From Arenimonas soli (GTDB lineage: Bacteria > Pseudomonadota > Gammaproteobacteria > Xanthomonadales > Xanthomonadaceae): a stretch of DNA of 64,000 bases. A program made the position numbers and the translations under genes. A model generated the notes under the pieces. The model saw only the letters and a list, made by a program, of their open reading frames with translations. It was not told the origin of the DNA and made no database searches. Position 1 is the first letter of the stretch, and every line of letters starts with the position of its first letter. The stretch spans positions 186,001 to 250,000 of the forward strand of contig NZ_BMKC01000002.1 in NCBI RefSeq assembly GCF_014643775.1, in the 5' to 3' direction. Below, piece by piece: positions 1 through 9,700 of the stretch.

Positions 1-756
1 CTGCTGCGGCGCGCGCTGCAGAACTTCGTGGCCAACGCGTTGCGTTACACCAAGGACGGCCGGGTGATCATCGGCGCACGCCGGCGCCAGGGCGCGGTCG
101 AAATCGAGGTCTGGGACAGCGGCCCGGGCATCCCCCCGCACCACCTGGCGCAGATCTTCGAAGAGTTCCGCCGCTTCGACCAGCCCTCGCCCTGGGGCGA
201 ACGCGGCCTGGGCCTGGGCCTGAGCATCTGCCAGCGCGTGTCGCGCATGCTCGACCATCCGATTTCCGTGCGGTCCTGGCCCGGCCGCGGCAGCGTCTTC
301 GGCATCCGCGTACCGCTGGCGGAAACCACCGCGCCGGCCAAGCCGCCGCGGGCCGCCGCGCCGGCGGGTGACCTGAGCGGCCTGAAGGTGCTGTGCCTGG
401 ACAACGACCGCGAGATCCTCGACGGCATGGAGGCGCTGCTGGGCCGCTGGGGCGTTGACGTGCGCGTGGCGGAAACCGTTGCTTCGGCCTTGGCCCTGGC
501 CCGCGAATCCCGGCCTGACGTGCTGGTGGCCGACTACCACCTGCACGACGAACTCGACGGCCTGGGCGCGCTGGTCGCGCTGCGCGACGTCTGCGGCCCG
601 CACACGCCCGCCGTGCTGGTGACGGCCGATGGCAGCGACACCGTCAAGCGCGCCGCACGCGACCTGGGTATCCCGGTGCTTACAAAACCGGTGAAGCCCG
701 CAAGCCTGCGGGCGTTCCTGGCGGCGCAGCAACGGCGGGTGGGCGGGCTGGTTTGA
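1..756 (+). CDS. Hybrid sensor histidine kinase, C-terminal part (CrbS-like?)
   Basis: This is the last 251 residues of a protein cut by the left edge; the frame is open from base 1. The N-box (LQNFVANALRYT) is at about residues 6-17, the G1 box DSGPGIPP at 39-46 and the glycine-rich lid GERGLGLGLS at about 66-75. A receiver domain follows, with the likely phospho-acceptor Asp near 178 (VADYHLHDE) and the conserved Lys near 229 (LTKPVKP). It is therefore a cytoplasmic autokinase ATPase domain fused to a receiver. The style resembles CrbS-type hybrid kinases, which carry an N-terminal sodium-solute-symporter module and control acs through CrbR. A CrbR-like gene lies at 12703-13371, but the sensing half is outside the window, so the CrbS assignment is inference. 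Confidence 0.85.
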   Translation: MLRRALQNFVANALRYTKDGRVIIGARRRQGAVEIEVWDSGPGIPPHHLAQIFEEFRRFDQPSPWGERGLGLGLSICQRVSRMLDHPISVRSWPGRGSVFGIRVPLAETTAPAKPPRAAAPAGDLSGLKVLCLDNDREILDGMEALLGRWGVDVRVAETVASALALARESRPDVLVADYHLHDELDGLGALVALRDVCGPHTPAVLVTADGSDTVKRAARDLGIPVLTKPVKPASLRAFLAAQQRRVGGLV

Positions 757-875
757 GGCCTGGGGGTGGCGGCTTTCGACGGGGGAGTCAAGGACCCCGA
801 ATCACACCCGCGGTGCCAGCGCCACTGTTGCGCCGCGATGCAAGCCCGGGCCGCGCCCGGCTGCAGTTTGCCGGC

Positions 876-1622
876 TCAAAGCGTGAAGACGTCCGGGCCC
901 TGGTCCGGCGACGGCTCGCTACTCTCCTGCGGCGGCGCCTCGCCCACCTCAAGCAGGTAGGTGAACTGCTGGTCGAAGCGGCTGCGCACGGCGACGTCGG
1001 TTGCCTGCCTCGCGTCCACGACCAGCCGATGCCGGCCTGGCGTCAGCGGCGGCAGGAGCAGCCACATCCCGTCGGTAAACGCCGGTGCGTAGATGCCTGG
1101 CCGCAGGCCGTCGTATTGCGCGTCGGCGAAGGCGTCGAAGCAATCGCGTGGTGCGCTGCGGACCGGTTCCAGCGGTTGCCCGTCCAGCTCCACGCGGTGC
1201 ACCACCATGCGATCGGCGACGGCTTCGGCCGCGGTGCGCAACGCGGCACAGTCCCTGCGGCGCCCCGGCACGGAATACTCCAGGGCGGCAATCACCGGCA
1301 GGAACAGTGGGCGGCCCTCGGGAACGCGGCAGGTTCGCTCCACCGGCCCGGTGCCCGAGGTGCCGGCGAGGAACCATACGTCACCGGGCTGGCCGTCGTG
1401 ACAGTGCGCGCCGTTCGGGTCCTGCGAGGGGCGCATGCCATCGGGCTTCCGGAACGCCCAGCGCCACCACGCTTCGGCCAGCTCCGGATAGCCGCGACCT
1501 CCGGGCTTCGCACCCGCCGGCAGCACTTCCACCATGGCGACTCCCGCGTCGGCCGGTGGCAGATTGGCACCAGCCGCAGCGGCGCCAGACAAGCCCAGCG
1601 CGAAAGCCACTGTCGCGATCAT
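876..1622 (-). CDS. Secreted protein of unknown function (248 aa)
   Basis: It begins with a short hydrophobic signal-like segment (ATVAFALGLSGAAAAG), so export is likely. The body has a tryptophan-rich stretch (AEAWWRWAFRKP), then a cysteine-containing GDVWFLAG region and a CRVPEGRPLFLPV region. This pattern resembles a widespread uncharacterised family of small exported proteins; I recognise the pattern but know no function. The ATG overlaps the stop of the upstream TPR gene by four bases (1619-1622), so the two are translationally coupled and form a two-gene operon. Several cysteines suggest periplasmic disulfides. Confidence 0.8.
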   Translation of the reverse strand: MIATVAFALGLSGAAAAGANLPPADAGVAMVEVLPAGAKPGGRGYPELAEAWWRWAFRKPDGMRPSQDPNGAHCHDGQPGDVWFLAGTSGTGPVERTCRVPEGRPLFLPVIAALEYSVPGRRRDCAALRTAAEAVADRMVVHRVELDGQPLEPVRSAPRDCFDAFADAQYDGLRPGIYAPAFTDGMWLLLPPLTPGRHRLVVDARQATDVAVRSRFDQQFTYLLEVGEAPPQESSEPSPDQGPDVFTL

Positions 1623-3223
1623 CGTTTGCCCGCCCGCACTTCCATCTCGGCGTCGGCTTCGTCCATCATCTCGCGCATGCGCCGGTGCGAATCTCGCAGT
1701 GCCTGCACCTGCCTCAACTGGTCGGGGTCACCGGGGTCTGCGGTCTGTTCGAACTTGTCGAAAGCCGCCATCACTTCCTCGTCGTCGGGGCTGAACGTCC
1801 CGCCCTTGCGGTCGATGACTACCAGCGCGTTGTAGAACCAGCCCCAGCCATGGTCGGGGTATTCGGTCGTCAGCGTCCGGACGTAGCGGGCCGCGCGCGG
1901 GATTTCGTCTTCCATGATGAGCAACGAAGAAAGGTTGGTCAGGGCCGAGCGCCGCTGCTCGGGGTCCCGCATCGCCTCCAGGTAGGCCGCCTCGGCTTCG
2001 TCCACGCGACCCTGGGTTGCGCGGATGCCTCCCAGCAGCCATTGCCCGAGGCCGTTCTCGGGCTCCAGCTCCACCGCGCGTTCGATCGAGATGCCCGCCC
2101 ACTCGACATCGCCCGTGAGGTCCCAGATCAGGTGGCCGCGCTGGCGTGCGGCATAGGCGTTGCCAGGCGGAAACCGCGACTCGCCCAGCAGGTACATCAA
2201 CGCCTCCCAGCGGTTCCCGGAGTCCTGGCGCAGGATGGCCACGCCGGCATCGTAGTAGGGCGCGATGTGCGTGGTGTGCCGGGTGGCCTCCCGGGCGACG
2301 GCTTCTGCTTCGCTCCATTTCTCGGCGCGGTACAGCTGGTTGGCCAGGGCGACCTGCGGCATCGCCGCAACGAGGGCGGCCATCGGCCTGTCGGCGATGA
2401 AGGGCTTGAGCGTCGCGGCGAACTGCGCCATTTGCGGGTAGCTGCCTCCCCAGCGGGGCTCCAGGGCAACCATCAGCGGATGGCCCCAGGCGCGGCAGGC
2501 TGGCGCCAGTTCGCGGGCCTGGCGCACGGCGTTTCTCATGGCGTCTTCGCGGCCACCCAGGTTGGCCACGCCGATGATGCCCGCGTGGGCTTCGGTGAGT
2601 CGCGGTTCGAGTTCCAGGGCCCGTTCGTAGCTGGCAATCGCAGCGTCACCGTAGGCGTGCATGCGCTCGAAGTTCTCGCGCGGCGTTTTGCTTGCCCACT
2701 TGCCGCCGCGAGCCATCCTGGCCATGCCGCGGTTCCAGTGACCCCGGGCCACGTGGGCGAACGGGCTTTCGGGTGCGGCTTCGATCCATGCCTGCGTCAG
2801 CCGCCCCGCTTCCACACCACCACCGATGTCGAAGAAGTGGGCGTGGATGATTTCGCTGAAGCCCTCGTCGGCGTAGTGCCGCTCCAGGTCTGCGCCAAGC
2901 CGGGCCTCCAGCGTAGCGATGCTGCCTTCCCGCAGGTGCTTGTCCAGTTCGTCGAGCGTCAGGCGCGGGGCGTATTCGTTGTCGCAATGTGCTTCGACCA
3001 GGCCGTCGGGCCACTGCGCGCCCGGAATCTCCGGCCATGCCAGGCAACGCGCCATCGGATCGGGCAGGAGATCCGCCTTGCGCGCCTGCTCAAGATAGGG
3101 GCGCACTTCCGCCGGCGCGTTCCGGTAGGGCGAAGGCGCGGGCGGAATCGGCGGTGGCGTGGGGTTTGCCTGGACGCAGGACGTGGCAACCAGAAGGCCA
3201 GCGGCGAGGCGAATGGAACGCAT
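1619..3223 (-). CDS. Exported TPR-repeat protein (534 aa)
   Basis: An ATG further upstream (3346) is possible, but the start at 3223 is preferred. It has a Shine-Dalgarno GGAG about eight bases upstream and opens directly into a signal-like sequence (MRSIRLAAGLLVATSCVQAN). A proline-rich linker follows. The rest is helical with repeated A/W/Y spacing typical of tetratricopeptide repeats, for example ELEPRLTEAHAGIIGVANL and ELEPENGLGQWLLGGI. A highly charged tail ends the protein. TPRs mediate protein-protein contacts; the partner is probably the coupled downstream product (876-1622). No enzymatic motif is visible. The Cys after the hydrophobic core makes a lipoprotein possible, but the lipobox is poor. 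Confidence 0.8.
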   Translation of the reverse strand: MRSIRLAAGLLVATSCVQANPTPPPIPPAPSPYRNAPAEVRPYLEQARKADLLPDPMARCLAWPEIPGAQWPDGLVEAHCDNEYAPRLTLDELDKHLREGSIATLEARLGADLERHYADEGFSEIIHAHFFDIGGGVEAGRLTQAWIEAAPESPFAHVARGHWNRGMARMARGGKWASKTPRENFERMHAYGDAAIASYERALELEPRLTEAHAGIIGVANLGGREDAMRNAVRQARELAPACRAWGHPLMVALEPRWGGSYPQMAQFAATLKPFIADRPMAALVAAMPQVALANQLYRAEKWSEAEAVAREATRHTTHIAPYYDAGVAILRQDSGNRWEALMYLLGESRFPPGNAYAARQRGHLIWDLTGDVEWAGISIERAVELEPENGLGQWLLGGIRATQGRVDEAEAAYLEAMRDPEQRRSALTNLSSLLIMEDEIPRAARYVRTLTTEYPDHGWGWFYNALVVIDRKGGTFSPDDEEVMAAFDKFEQTADPGDPDQLRQVQALRDSHRRMREMMDEADAEMEVRAGKR

Positions 3224-3382
3224 GCGAGGACTCCGGGCGCCCGCGGACCGCAGGCTCGTCCGGGAGTGTCGGGCAAGTGTGTGCAGGGAACAAGCGCGAA
3301 GTTTTATCCGTGCCGGCGGGCCAATTGCAGCGCGAGGCCCGCGCATGGACCATGGTGATCCCGCCCCGGCCCTTGGTTAGCC

Positions 3383-4042
3383 ATGCCCCTCACCCTCTAC
3401 GGCCACCCCTTCTCTTCCTACACCCAAAAGGTGCTCATTGCGCTCTACGAGAACGCGACGCCCTTCGGGTTCCACTGCATCAGCCCGGACCACCCGGAGA
3501 ACACGGCCGACTGGCTGGCGCGCTGGCCGCTGCGCAAGTTCCCGGTGCTGGTGGACGGCGACAAGGACGTGGTCGAGACCAGCATCATCATCGAGCACCT
3601 GCAGCAGGTGCATCCGGGGCCGGCCAGGCTGCTCCCCACGGACCCCGCCGAGGCGCTGGAAGTACGATTCATGGACCGCTTCTTCGACCTGCACGTGATG
3701 GACGCGGCCCAGCACGCGGTCGACGGCGCCATCACCGGCGACGCCAGCAAGCGCCGGGACGGCCTGGTCAAGTCGGTCGCGAAACTGGAACGGTCCTACG
3801 CCTGGCTGGAAGCGCGACTGGCGGGCAAGACCTGGGCGACAGGCGACCAGTTCACGATGGCCGATTGCGCGGCCGCGCCGTCGTTGTTCTACGCCGACTG
3901 GGTCCACCGCATCCCCGATGACCACCAGGGGCTGCGCGCCTATCGCAGCCGCCTGTTGGCACGCCCGTCGTTCGCCCGGGCGGTGGACGAAGCCCGGCCC
4001 TACCGCGAGCTATTCCCGCTGGGCGCGCCGGACCGCGACTGA
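3383..4042 (+). CDS. Glutathione S-transferase family protein
   Basis: 219 residues, the usual GST size. The N-terminal thioredoxin-like domain (about 1-80) starts LTLYGHPFSSYTQKVLIAL and holds the cis-proline and Glu-Thr-Ser glutathione-binding region (KFPVLVDGDKDVVETSIIIEHL). The C-terminal all-helical domain includes the capping motif region GDQFTMADCAAAPSLFYADW. It conjugates or otherwise uses glutathione in the cytoplasm; the substrate cannot be read from sequence. It is transcribed alone, divergent from the TPR operon and convergent with the DUF302 gene. Confidence 0.92.
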   Translation: MPLTLYGHPFSSYTQKVLIALYENATPFGFHCISPDHPENTADWLARWPLRKFPVLVDGDKDVVETSIIIEHLQQVHPGPARLLPTDPAEALEVRFMDRFFDLHVMDAAQHAVDGAITGDASKRRDGLVKSVAKLERSYAWLEARLAGKTWATGDQFTMADCAAAPSLFYADWVHRIPDDHQGLRAYRSRLLARPSFARAVDEARPYRELFPLGAPDRD

Positions 4043-4073
4043 GGCAAAGGGCGGATCAGAAGTTCGATGCGCC

Positions 4074-4457
4074 CTAGACCGCCGATTCGATGATCTTCTC
4101 CATCGCCTCTTCCACCTGGCGGGCGGCCGGCGCGATGCGGGGGTCATCGGACACCAACTTCAGCACCTCGGTCGGCGGGATCATGCCGACGATGGTCTTG
4201 CCGCCGTCCTGGTAGATGGAAATCCGGCACGGCAGCGCCATGTTCAGCGCCATGTCCACCGACAGCACCTCGCTGGCCTGGCCGGGGTTGCAGATCTCCA
4301 TCACGCGGCATTCGTTCGCCAGCGCAAACCCCTTGCCTTCCAGGGTTTCCTTGAAGTCATAGTGGTGAAGCACCCCGAAGCCGTTCTCCTTGCAGGCCTT
4401 TTCGATGTCGGCGAAAACCTGGTCCACGGACTTGTTGGTTTGCTTGCGGTACAACAT
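4074..4457 (-). CDS. DUF302 domain protein
   Basis: 127 residues beginning MLYRKQTNKSVDQVFADIEKACKENGFGVL, the characteristic DUF302 opening. The family core ALANECRVMEICNPGQASEVL and ALPCRISIYQDGGKT follows. Proteins of this family are small cytoplasmic alpha/beta barrels of unknown biochemical role, often linked to stress or sulfur metabolism. An ATG further upstream would add 30 residues, but these are low-complexity and run through the preceding terminator region, so 4457 is used. It is convergent with the GST gene. Confidence 0.88.
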   Translation of the reverse strand: MLYRKQTNKSVDQVFADIEKACKENGFGVLHHYDFKETLEGKGFALANECRVMEICNPGQASEVLSVDMALNMALPCRISIYQDGGKTIVGMIPPTEVLKLVSDDPRIAPAARQVEEAMEKIIESAV

Positions 4458-4518
4458 GGCCTGTCCCTGTGCATCCGGCAGGTTTGCCGGCCTGCAGTAT
4501 GCGCGCCCCGGCGAAGGC

Positions 4519-4544
4519 AAAACGCCCCGGCAAGCCGGGGCGTT
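4519..4544 (-). terminator. Intrinsic terminator of the alpha-lytic-like protease gene
   Basis: A 10-bp GC-rich stem (AACGCCCCGG / CCGGGGCGTT) with a four-base loop; read on the minus strand it is followed by TTTT. It lies 24 bases after the protease stop and before the DUF302 start, so it separates the two genes. Confidence 0.8.
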
Positions 4545-4567
4545 CATTCATTGCATGCCGCCGGAAC

Positions 4568-5764
4568 TTACTGGCTGGTCTTGAGCGTCAGGCCATAGGC
4601 CTGCAGCAGCGGGTTGATCGGCTGGAAGTAGCTGGTGGCCAGCCGGGCCTGCTTGCCCTTGCAGCTGTAGTTGCCACCCGACAGCACGCCCTGGGCCTGG
4701 CCCGGGGTGGTGATGAAGGAACCGCCGGAATCGCCGCCCTCGGCGCAGACCTTCACCTGGGTCAGGCCGTTCACCGACTCACCCGGGTACTGCACGGTCA
4801 CGTTCTTGGCTTCGATGGTGCCGCAGTGCAGGCCCGTGGTGCGGCCCGACCGGCAGACGGCGGCGCCGACCGGCGCTTCGGTGCTGCCATACACGGGGAT
4901 GTCGCCCTGGTTTTCGCCATCCACCACCGGCAGCAGGCTGTGGTTGTTGTCCACGCGCACCCAGGCCCGGTCGGTATTGGGGAAGTTGGACGCGGCGAAG
5001 GCACCGATCTGGCTGACGGTACGGCGGTTCACCGCCACGAACGCACGGTCGCCGGCGTTGCCGCAGTGGCCCGCCGTGGCGAAGCCCTGCTCGCCCTGGC
5101 GGGTTACCGCGAAGCCGACGGAACAGTAGTAGTAGTTCGAACCGTCGTTGGACAGGTACTCGCTGCCGCCCTTGAGGGTGGCCAGGGGCCGCGGCGCGGA
5201 CGCCATGGACTGGAAGCGGATGGTGCCGGCATCGGCGCCGCTGGAGGCGACGAAGTCGATGGCCGAGACCTTCGCGCCCGGCGCCACGTTCACCGTGACG
5301 GTGTTGTTGCGCACGTCCACGAACCAGCCGTAAACGCCCTTGGGCACCTTGGCGCCACGTTCGGCCAGGGTGTCGAGCTCGGCCTTGGCGTCGGCCAGGC
5401 GACCCAGGCTGTGGCGGACATTGCGGAATTCGACGTCGGCCATGCCGCGCTTGGGCGCGAGGGACGTCGAGGCGACCACCAGCTGGTAGTCGCCGTTGGC
5501 CTTGCGCTCGAGCCAGCTGCCCGCGAAGCGGTCATCACCGGAGGCAGCCAGCATTTCCTGCTGCCCGGCCGCCAGGCGTTCGACCTTCAGGTATTGCGCC
5601 AGCTGGGGCGGCGACAGGCCGAGGTCACGCTGCAGGGCTTCCCTGACCTTGGGGGCCACCTCGCGCTCGGCCGGCCCGGCGGCCGAAACCGACATGGACA
5701 GCAGCAGGGCGAGGGGGGAAACCGCGAACAGGCCACGCTTGGCCCAGGAACCGATCTTGCGCAT
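4568..5764 (-). CDS. Alpha-lytic-type secreted serine protease precursor (S1 family)
   Basis: 398 residues, almost exactly the length of the Lysobacter alpha-lytic protease precursor (397). The start at 5764 has an AAGGAG Shine-Dalgarno. Residues 1-29 are a signal peptide and about 30-195 a pro-region that in this family acts as a folding catalyst. The mature chymotrypsin-fold domain starts around 195-200. The triad is His233 (TAGHCG), Asp265 (NTDRAW) and Ser346 (GGDSGGS). Six cysteines (214/234, 304/314, 340/368) match the three disulfides of the family. The product should be secreted and degrade proteins or lyse other microbes; it is a single gene with its own terminator. Confidence 0.95.
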   Translation of the reverse strand: MRKIGSWAKRGLFAVSPLALLLSMSVSAAGPAEREVAPKVREALQRDLGLSPPQLAQYLKVERLAAGQQEMLAASGDDRFAGSWLERKANGDYQLVVASTSLAPKRGMADVEFRNVRHSLGRLADAKAELDTLAERGAKVPKGVYGWFVDVRNNTVTVNVAPGAKVSAIDFVASSGADAGTIRFQSMASAPRPLATLKGGSEYLSNDGSNYYYCSVGFAVTRQGEQGFATAGHCGNAGDRAFVAVNRRTVSQIGAFAASNFPNTDRAWVRVDNNHSLLPVVDGENQGDIPVYGSTEAPVGAAVCRSGRTTGLHCGTIEAKNVTVQYPGESVNGLTQVKVCAEGGDSGGSFITTPGQAQGVLSGGNYSCKGKQARLATSYFQPINPLLQAYGLTLKTSQ

Positions 5765-5904
5765 CTGCAAACTCCTTTGAAAGGGAAGTTGAAGCGCAGG
5801 GCCTGCCGTGGGGGCGTCTGGACAGCAGGCGGGGCGGGCCCGGCCGGCCGATACTGGCATACCTTTCCCGCCGTTTCCCCCCTTGCCAGGGCGGCGCGAG
5901 GGGG

Positions 5905-6531
5905 TCAGGATTCGGGGTCGCGCCAGGTGGCGATGGGCAGGTTCCAGCCCCGCCGGATGGCCAGGTAGCGCAGCGTGAAACACGCCAGCGCCGCGACCAG
6001 CGCCGTCGGTGCCGGCGGCAGCCCCAGCCACGTACCCAGGGCAAGCAGCGTCGCCCCCAGCAGGGCGGCCACCGCATAAAGTTCACGCTGCAGCACGGCC
6101 GGGATTTCGGTCACCAGCACGTCGCGCAGCATGCCGCCGCCAATGCCCGACAGCATGCCCAGCAGCACCGCACCCACCGGCCCGATGCCGAAGGCCAGGG
6201 CCTTGCTGGTGCCGCTGACCGCGAACAGCGCCAGGCCGACGGCGTCGAACATCTGCACCGGGTTGCGCACCCGTTCGACCTGTTCGTAGCCGAAGAAGGT
6301 GACCAGGCCCGCGGCCATCGCCGTGGCCAGGTAGCGCCAGTCGCCGAAGGCCGCCGGCGGGTGGGCCCCGATGATCAGGTCACGCGTGATGCCCCCGGCG
6401 GTGGCCGCGGCGAAGGCCAGCGTCAGCACGCCGAACAGGTCCAGGCGCTTGCGCACGCCCAGCGTGGCGCCGCTGATGGCGAAGGCGAAGGTCCCGACCA
6501 GGTCCAGCGTGGACAGCAGCAGCGGGGTCAT
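5905..6531 (-). CDS. TRIC-family (UPF0126, YadS-like) membrane channel protein
   Basis: 208 residues with about six or seven hydrophobic helices in two homologous halves. Each half carries the family signature: GGITRD near residue 45 and GGGMLRDVL near 130. Bacterial TRIC proteins form homotrimeric monovalent-cation channels in the inner membrane. The start at 6531 puts the first transmembrane helix at the N-terminus; longer upstream readings run antisense through the next gene. It is divergent from the FG-GAP gene, with about 170 bases between them. Confidence 0.9.
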   Translation of the reverse strand: MTPLLLSTLDLVGTFAFAISGATLGVRKRLDLFGVLTLAFAAATAGGITRDLIIGAHPPAAFGDWRYLATAMAAGLVTFFGYEQVERVRNPVQMFDAVGLALFAVSGTSKALAFGIGPVGAVLLGMLSGIGGGMLRDVLVTEIPAVLQRELYAVAALLGATLLALGTWLGLPPAPTALVAALACFTLRYLAIRRGWNLPIATWRDPES

Positions 6532-6703
6532 GGGTGCTGGCGCGCCCGGCCGCGGGCGCCGGCCAGCGGCGGGAGAAAAAGTCTTGGTCGGGACACGGCG
6601 CACTCCTGGGCCAGGAGCCCCGATTCTATCCGCGCCAGTGGCGGTGACGGTGACCGCGATTTGCTGTACATATCGGCCGTTGCCCGCTGGCACAATGCCG
6701 CCC

Positions 6704-9700
6704 ATGAACCGTCCGATCACCCTGGTCCTGTGTGCAGCGCTGGCGCTGCCGTCCATCACTGCCGCCCAGGTGAGGTTCGTCGCCGGCGACCTGCTTGCCC
6801 ACGAGGGCACCGATGCCATCGCCGCCGGCGACTTCGACGGCGACGGCCGGATTGATCTCGCGGTGCTCGACAACGACCACCGCCTGACCCTGCAGCTGCA
6901 GACGTCCGCGGGCGTATTCACGACGACGCCGCTGTCGCCTGCCGGCTTCGAACCCTGGCCCGACGGACGGACGCCGCCCTTCGCCGCCGGCGACTTCAAT
7001 GAAGACGGCCGCGACGACCTGGTCTTCGCCGGCGACGGTGGCTGGCGGATGCTGCTCTCGCAGCCGGGCGGCGCCTGGGTCGTCCGCAGCCCGCCGCCGA
7101 ACATGCACCAGGGCGTTGCGACGCCGCTGCTGTTCGACATCGACCGCGATGGCCACCTGGACCTGGTCCAGGCACAGCACCTGGAGTCCTTTCCCGGGTC
7201 GGGCCACCTGATCAGCTCCGCCCTGCACCTGTACTTCGGCGATGGCACCGGCGCACTGGTGCCGCGGGGCGTTATCGACGCCGGGCGCGACAGCTTCAGG
7301 GGCGTGGTGGCCGGCCACTTCAATGCCGATCCCTTCGTGGACATCGCCACCGCCGAGGGCGGGGCCTACCTGGGCAATGCCGTCAACCTCGTGCTGCGAT
7401 ACGGTTTTGGCGGCAGCGCCTTCTCCGCGCCGGTGCGCTTTGCCGACAATGCCAGTGGCCTGGCGGCGGGCGACTTCAACGGCGACGGCCGCACCGACCT
7501 GGTCACCGGCGGCCTGCCGGGCCTGGACGACGTGCGCCTGAAGCAATACGCGCAGCTTCCGGGTGGCAGCCTGGGCGCGCCGCATTCCCTGCCGATGGTC
7601 GGCTCCCTGCGCGCACTCCGGCAGATCGATGCCGATGGCGATGGCCAGGACGACCTGGTGGTGTTCACGGACGGCGTGCCCGCGGGGAATTTCCCGAGCT
7701 GGATGCTGTCGTTCCAGCAGCAGGCCGGGCGCCTGCAGATGCCTGAGCAGGCGAACATCGGCCAGTACTACTCCGTGCTGCCGCCCGACGGGCGTTCGCT
7801 TGCGGTCGGCGATTTCGACGGCGACGGCTTCGAAGACGTCGCGGAAGCCACCCAGGGAGGCATCCGGCTGCACCTGGCGCGGCCGCATGTCCCCAGCGGC
7901 ACCGGCACGCCTCCCTTGGCGCCGACCATCACCGGCGTCGAAAGCGAAGCTGGCTCCGGCACGGCCACGCTGACGGTGGCGCGACCGGCCGGCGACGGTG
8001 GCTCGCCGATCCTTGGTTACCGATTGATCACCACGCCGGCGGGGCCGTTCGTGCCTGCCGTGTCCGCGCCGACAGGCACCGGGCCGTTCACGATCCAGAT
8101 GCGGAACCTGCCCGAAGGGGTCACGTACCAGGTGCAGGTGCAGGCCTACAACGCAGCAGGCGAAGGCGCACCTTCCGCCGCGGTGCCGGTCACCGCGATC
8201 CCCTGGCGCACTTTGCGCATCGACGAATACGTCTACCTGCCCGAAGGCGACGATGGCCCGGTGGTGCACCAGGTGCCGGCACGACTGAACTGGCCGGCCG
8301 GCCCGGGTGGCGTGCGGTTCGACGTCCGGTCGATGACCACGAACGCCGGCGATGCCGAACCCGGCGTTCACTACGAAGAGGTATCGCTGCAGGGTGTCTT
8401 CATCCCCGAAGGCCAGACCGAAGCCCTGATCCCGGTGACCATCATCGGCAACACCATCCCGGACCGGAACCGTTCGTTCGTCCTCCGGGTGGACAACGTC
8501 ACCGGCGCCGACGGCAGCGGCCTGATTTCCTGGGTGCGCATCCAGACCGAGGAATTCGCGCCGGGGCTGCCACTGCTCTATGGCCTGTTCGGCGAAGTCG
8601 TGGAAGGCGACGAGGGCCAGAAACTGGTGCCGGTCCGGCTTGCCTTCGACAAACCGCTGGGTGGTTCCGTGGTTGTCGGCGTGGATACCGACAGCCGGCC
8701 CGACATGGACTTCCTCGCGATTCCTCCCGCCGACTACGACGCCACGCCGATCCCGAACTTCACCCTACCGGCAGGAACGACCGAAGCGACGATCCACATC
8801 CCGGTCAACGGCGACACGATCGAGGAGCCGGACGAATTCATCGCCATCCTCTTCTACGTGGTTTCCGGCCCCGCCTCGGTCGCATACAACGGCGGCAACT
8901 ACGCGGTCACCATCATCTGGGACGATGACCGGACGTATCCGTCCTTCGGTGCCCGCGCCGATCGCATCATCCTGTCCCAGAACCGCGCCGCCCGGTTCAG
9001 CGTGTTGAGCAACGACAACTTCATCGAAAGCCGTACGCGGGTGCCCGGGACCAACTACCCCCAGCCCGATATCGGCGACCTGCATTTCGTCCACAACGAT
9101 CCGCTCCTGGTCGCGGACGAAGAGCTGGTCTTCCGCCCGGCACCCGGTTTCGTCGGGGTGCATCGCCAGCCCTATTGGCTTTGCGAGCGGCCCGAGCACA
9201 GCCGGCGCTGCGCGGAAGCGGAAATCGAGCTGGTCGTGCGGCCGATCCCCGAATCGGCGGTCACCCTGGAAGTGCCCGCCGCGTCCGGCCACCGGGACAT
9301 CGAACTCGATGGGCTGCAGGCAATGCCCGGCGCGCGGTTCGACGCCAGTTCGCTGGTCCGTCCCCTGCAGCGCGACATCGTGCTGGCCGGCGACCCGGAT
9401 CCGAATTCGCCCTGGGACGATGCGGCGGGCACCGACGTTTCCGTGCACGTGCTGCCCGTCCCCGAAGACGGCCAGCCGCGTCGCTGGCAGGTGCTGGTGG
9501 ATGCCAGCACGTCGGGCACGGGCGACGTCGACCTGTACCTGGGCGTGGACGCCGACAAGGATGGCATCGCCGATCCTGCGGAACTGGCCTGCACCGCCGC
9601 CATGGTGCCATCGGGCGAAAGCTGCGAGCTGGAAATCCAGCAACCCGGGGACGCCGCGGTCTCGTACTGGGTGATGCTGCACAACCGCGGCACCGGCTCG

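Noticed and set aside
6689-6704. Sigma-54-like TGGCAC word before the FG-GAP gene
   Set aside because: The GC doublet is not at ten bases from GG, so the -12 element is missing.
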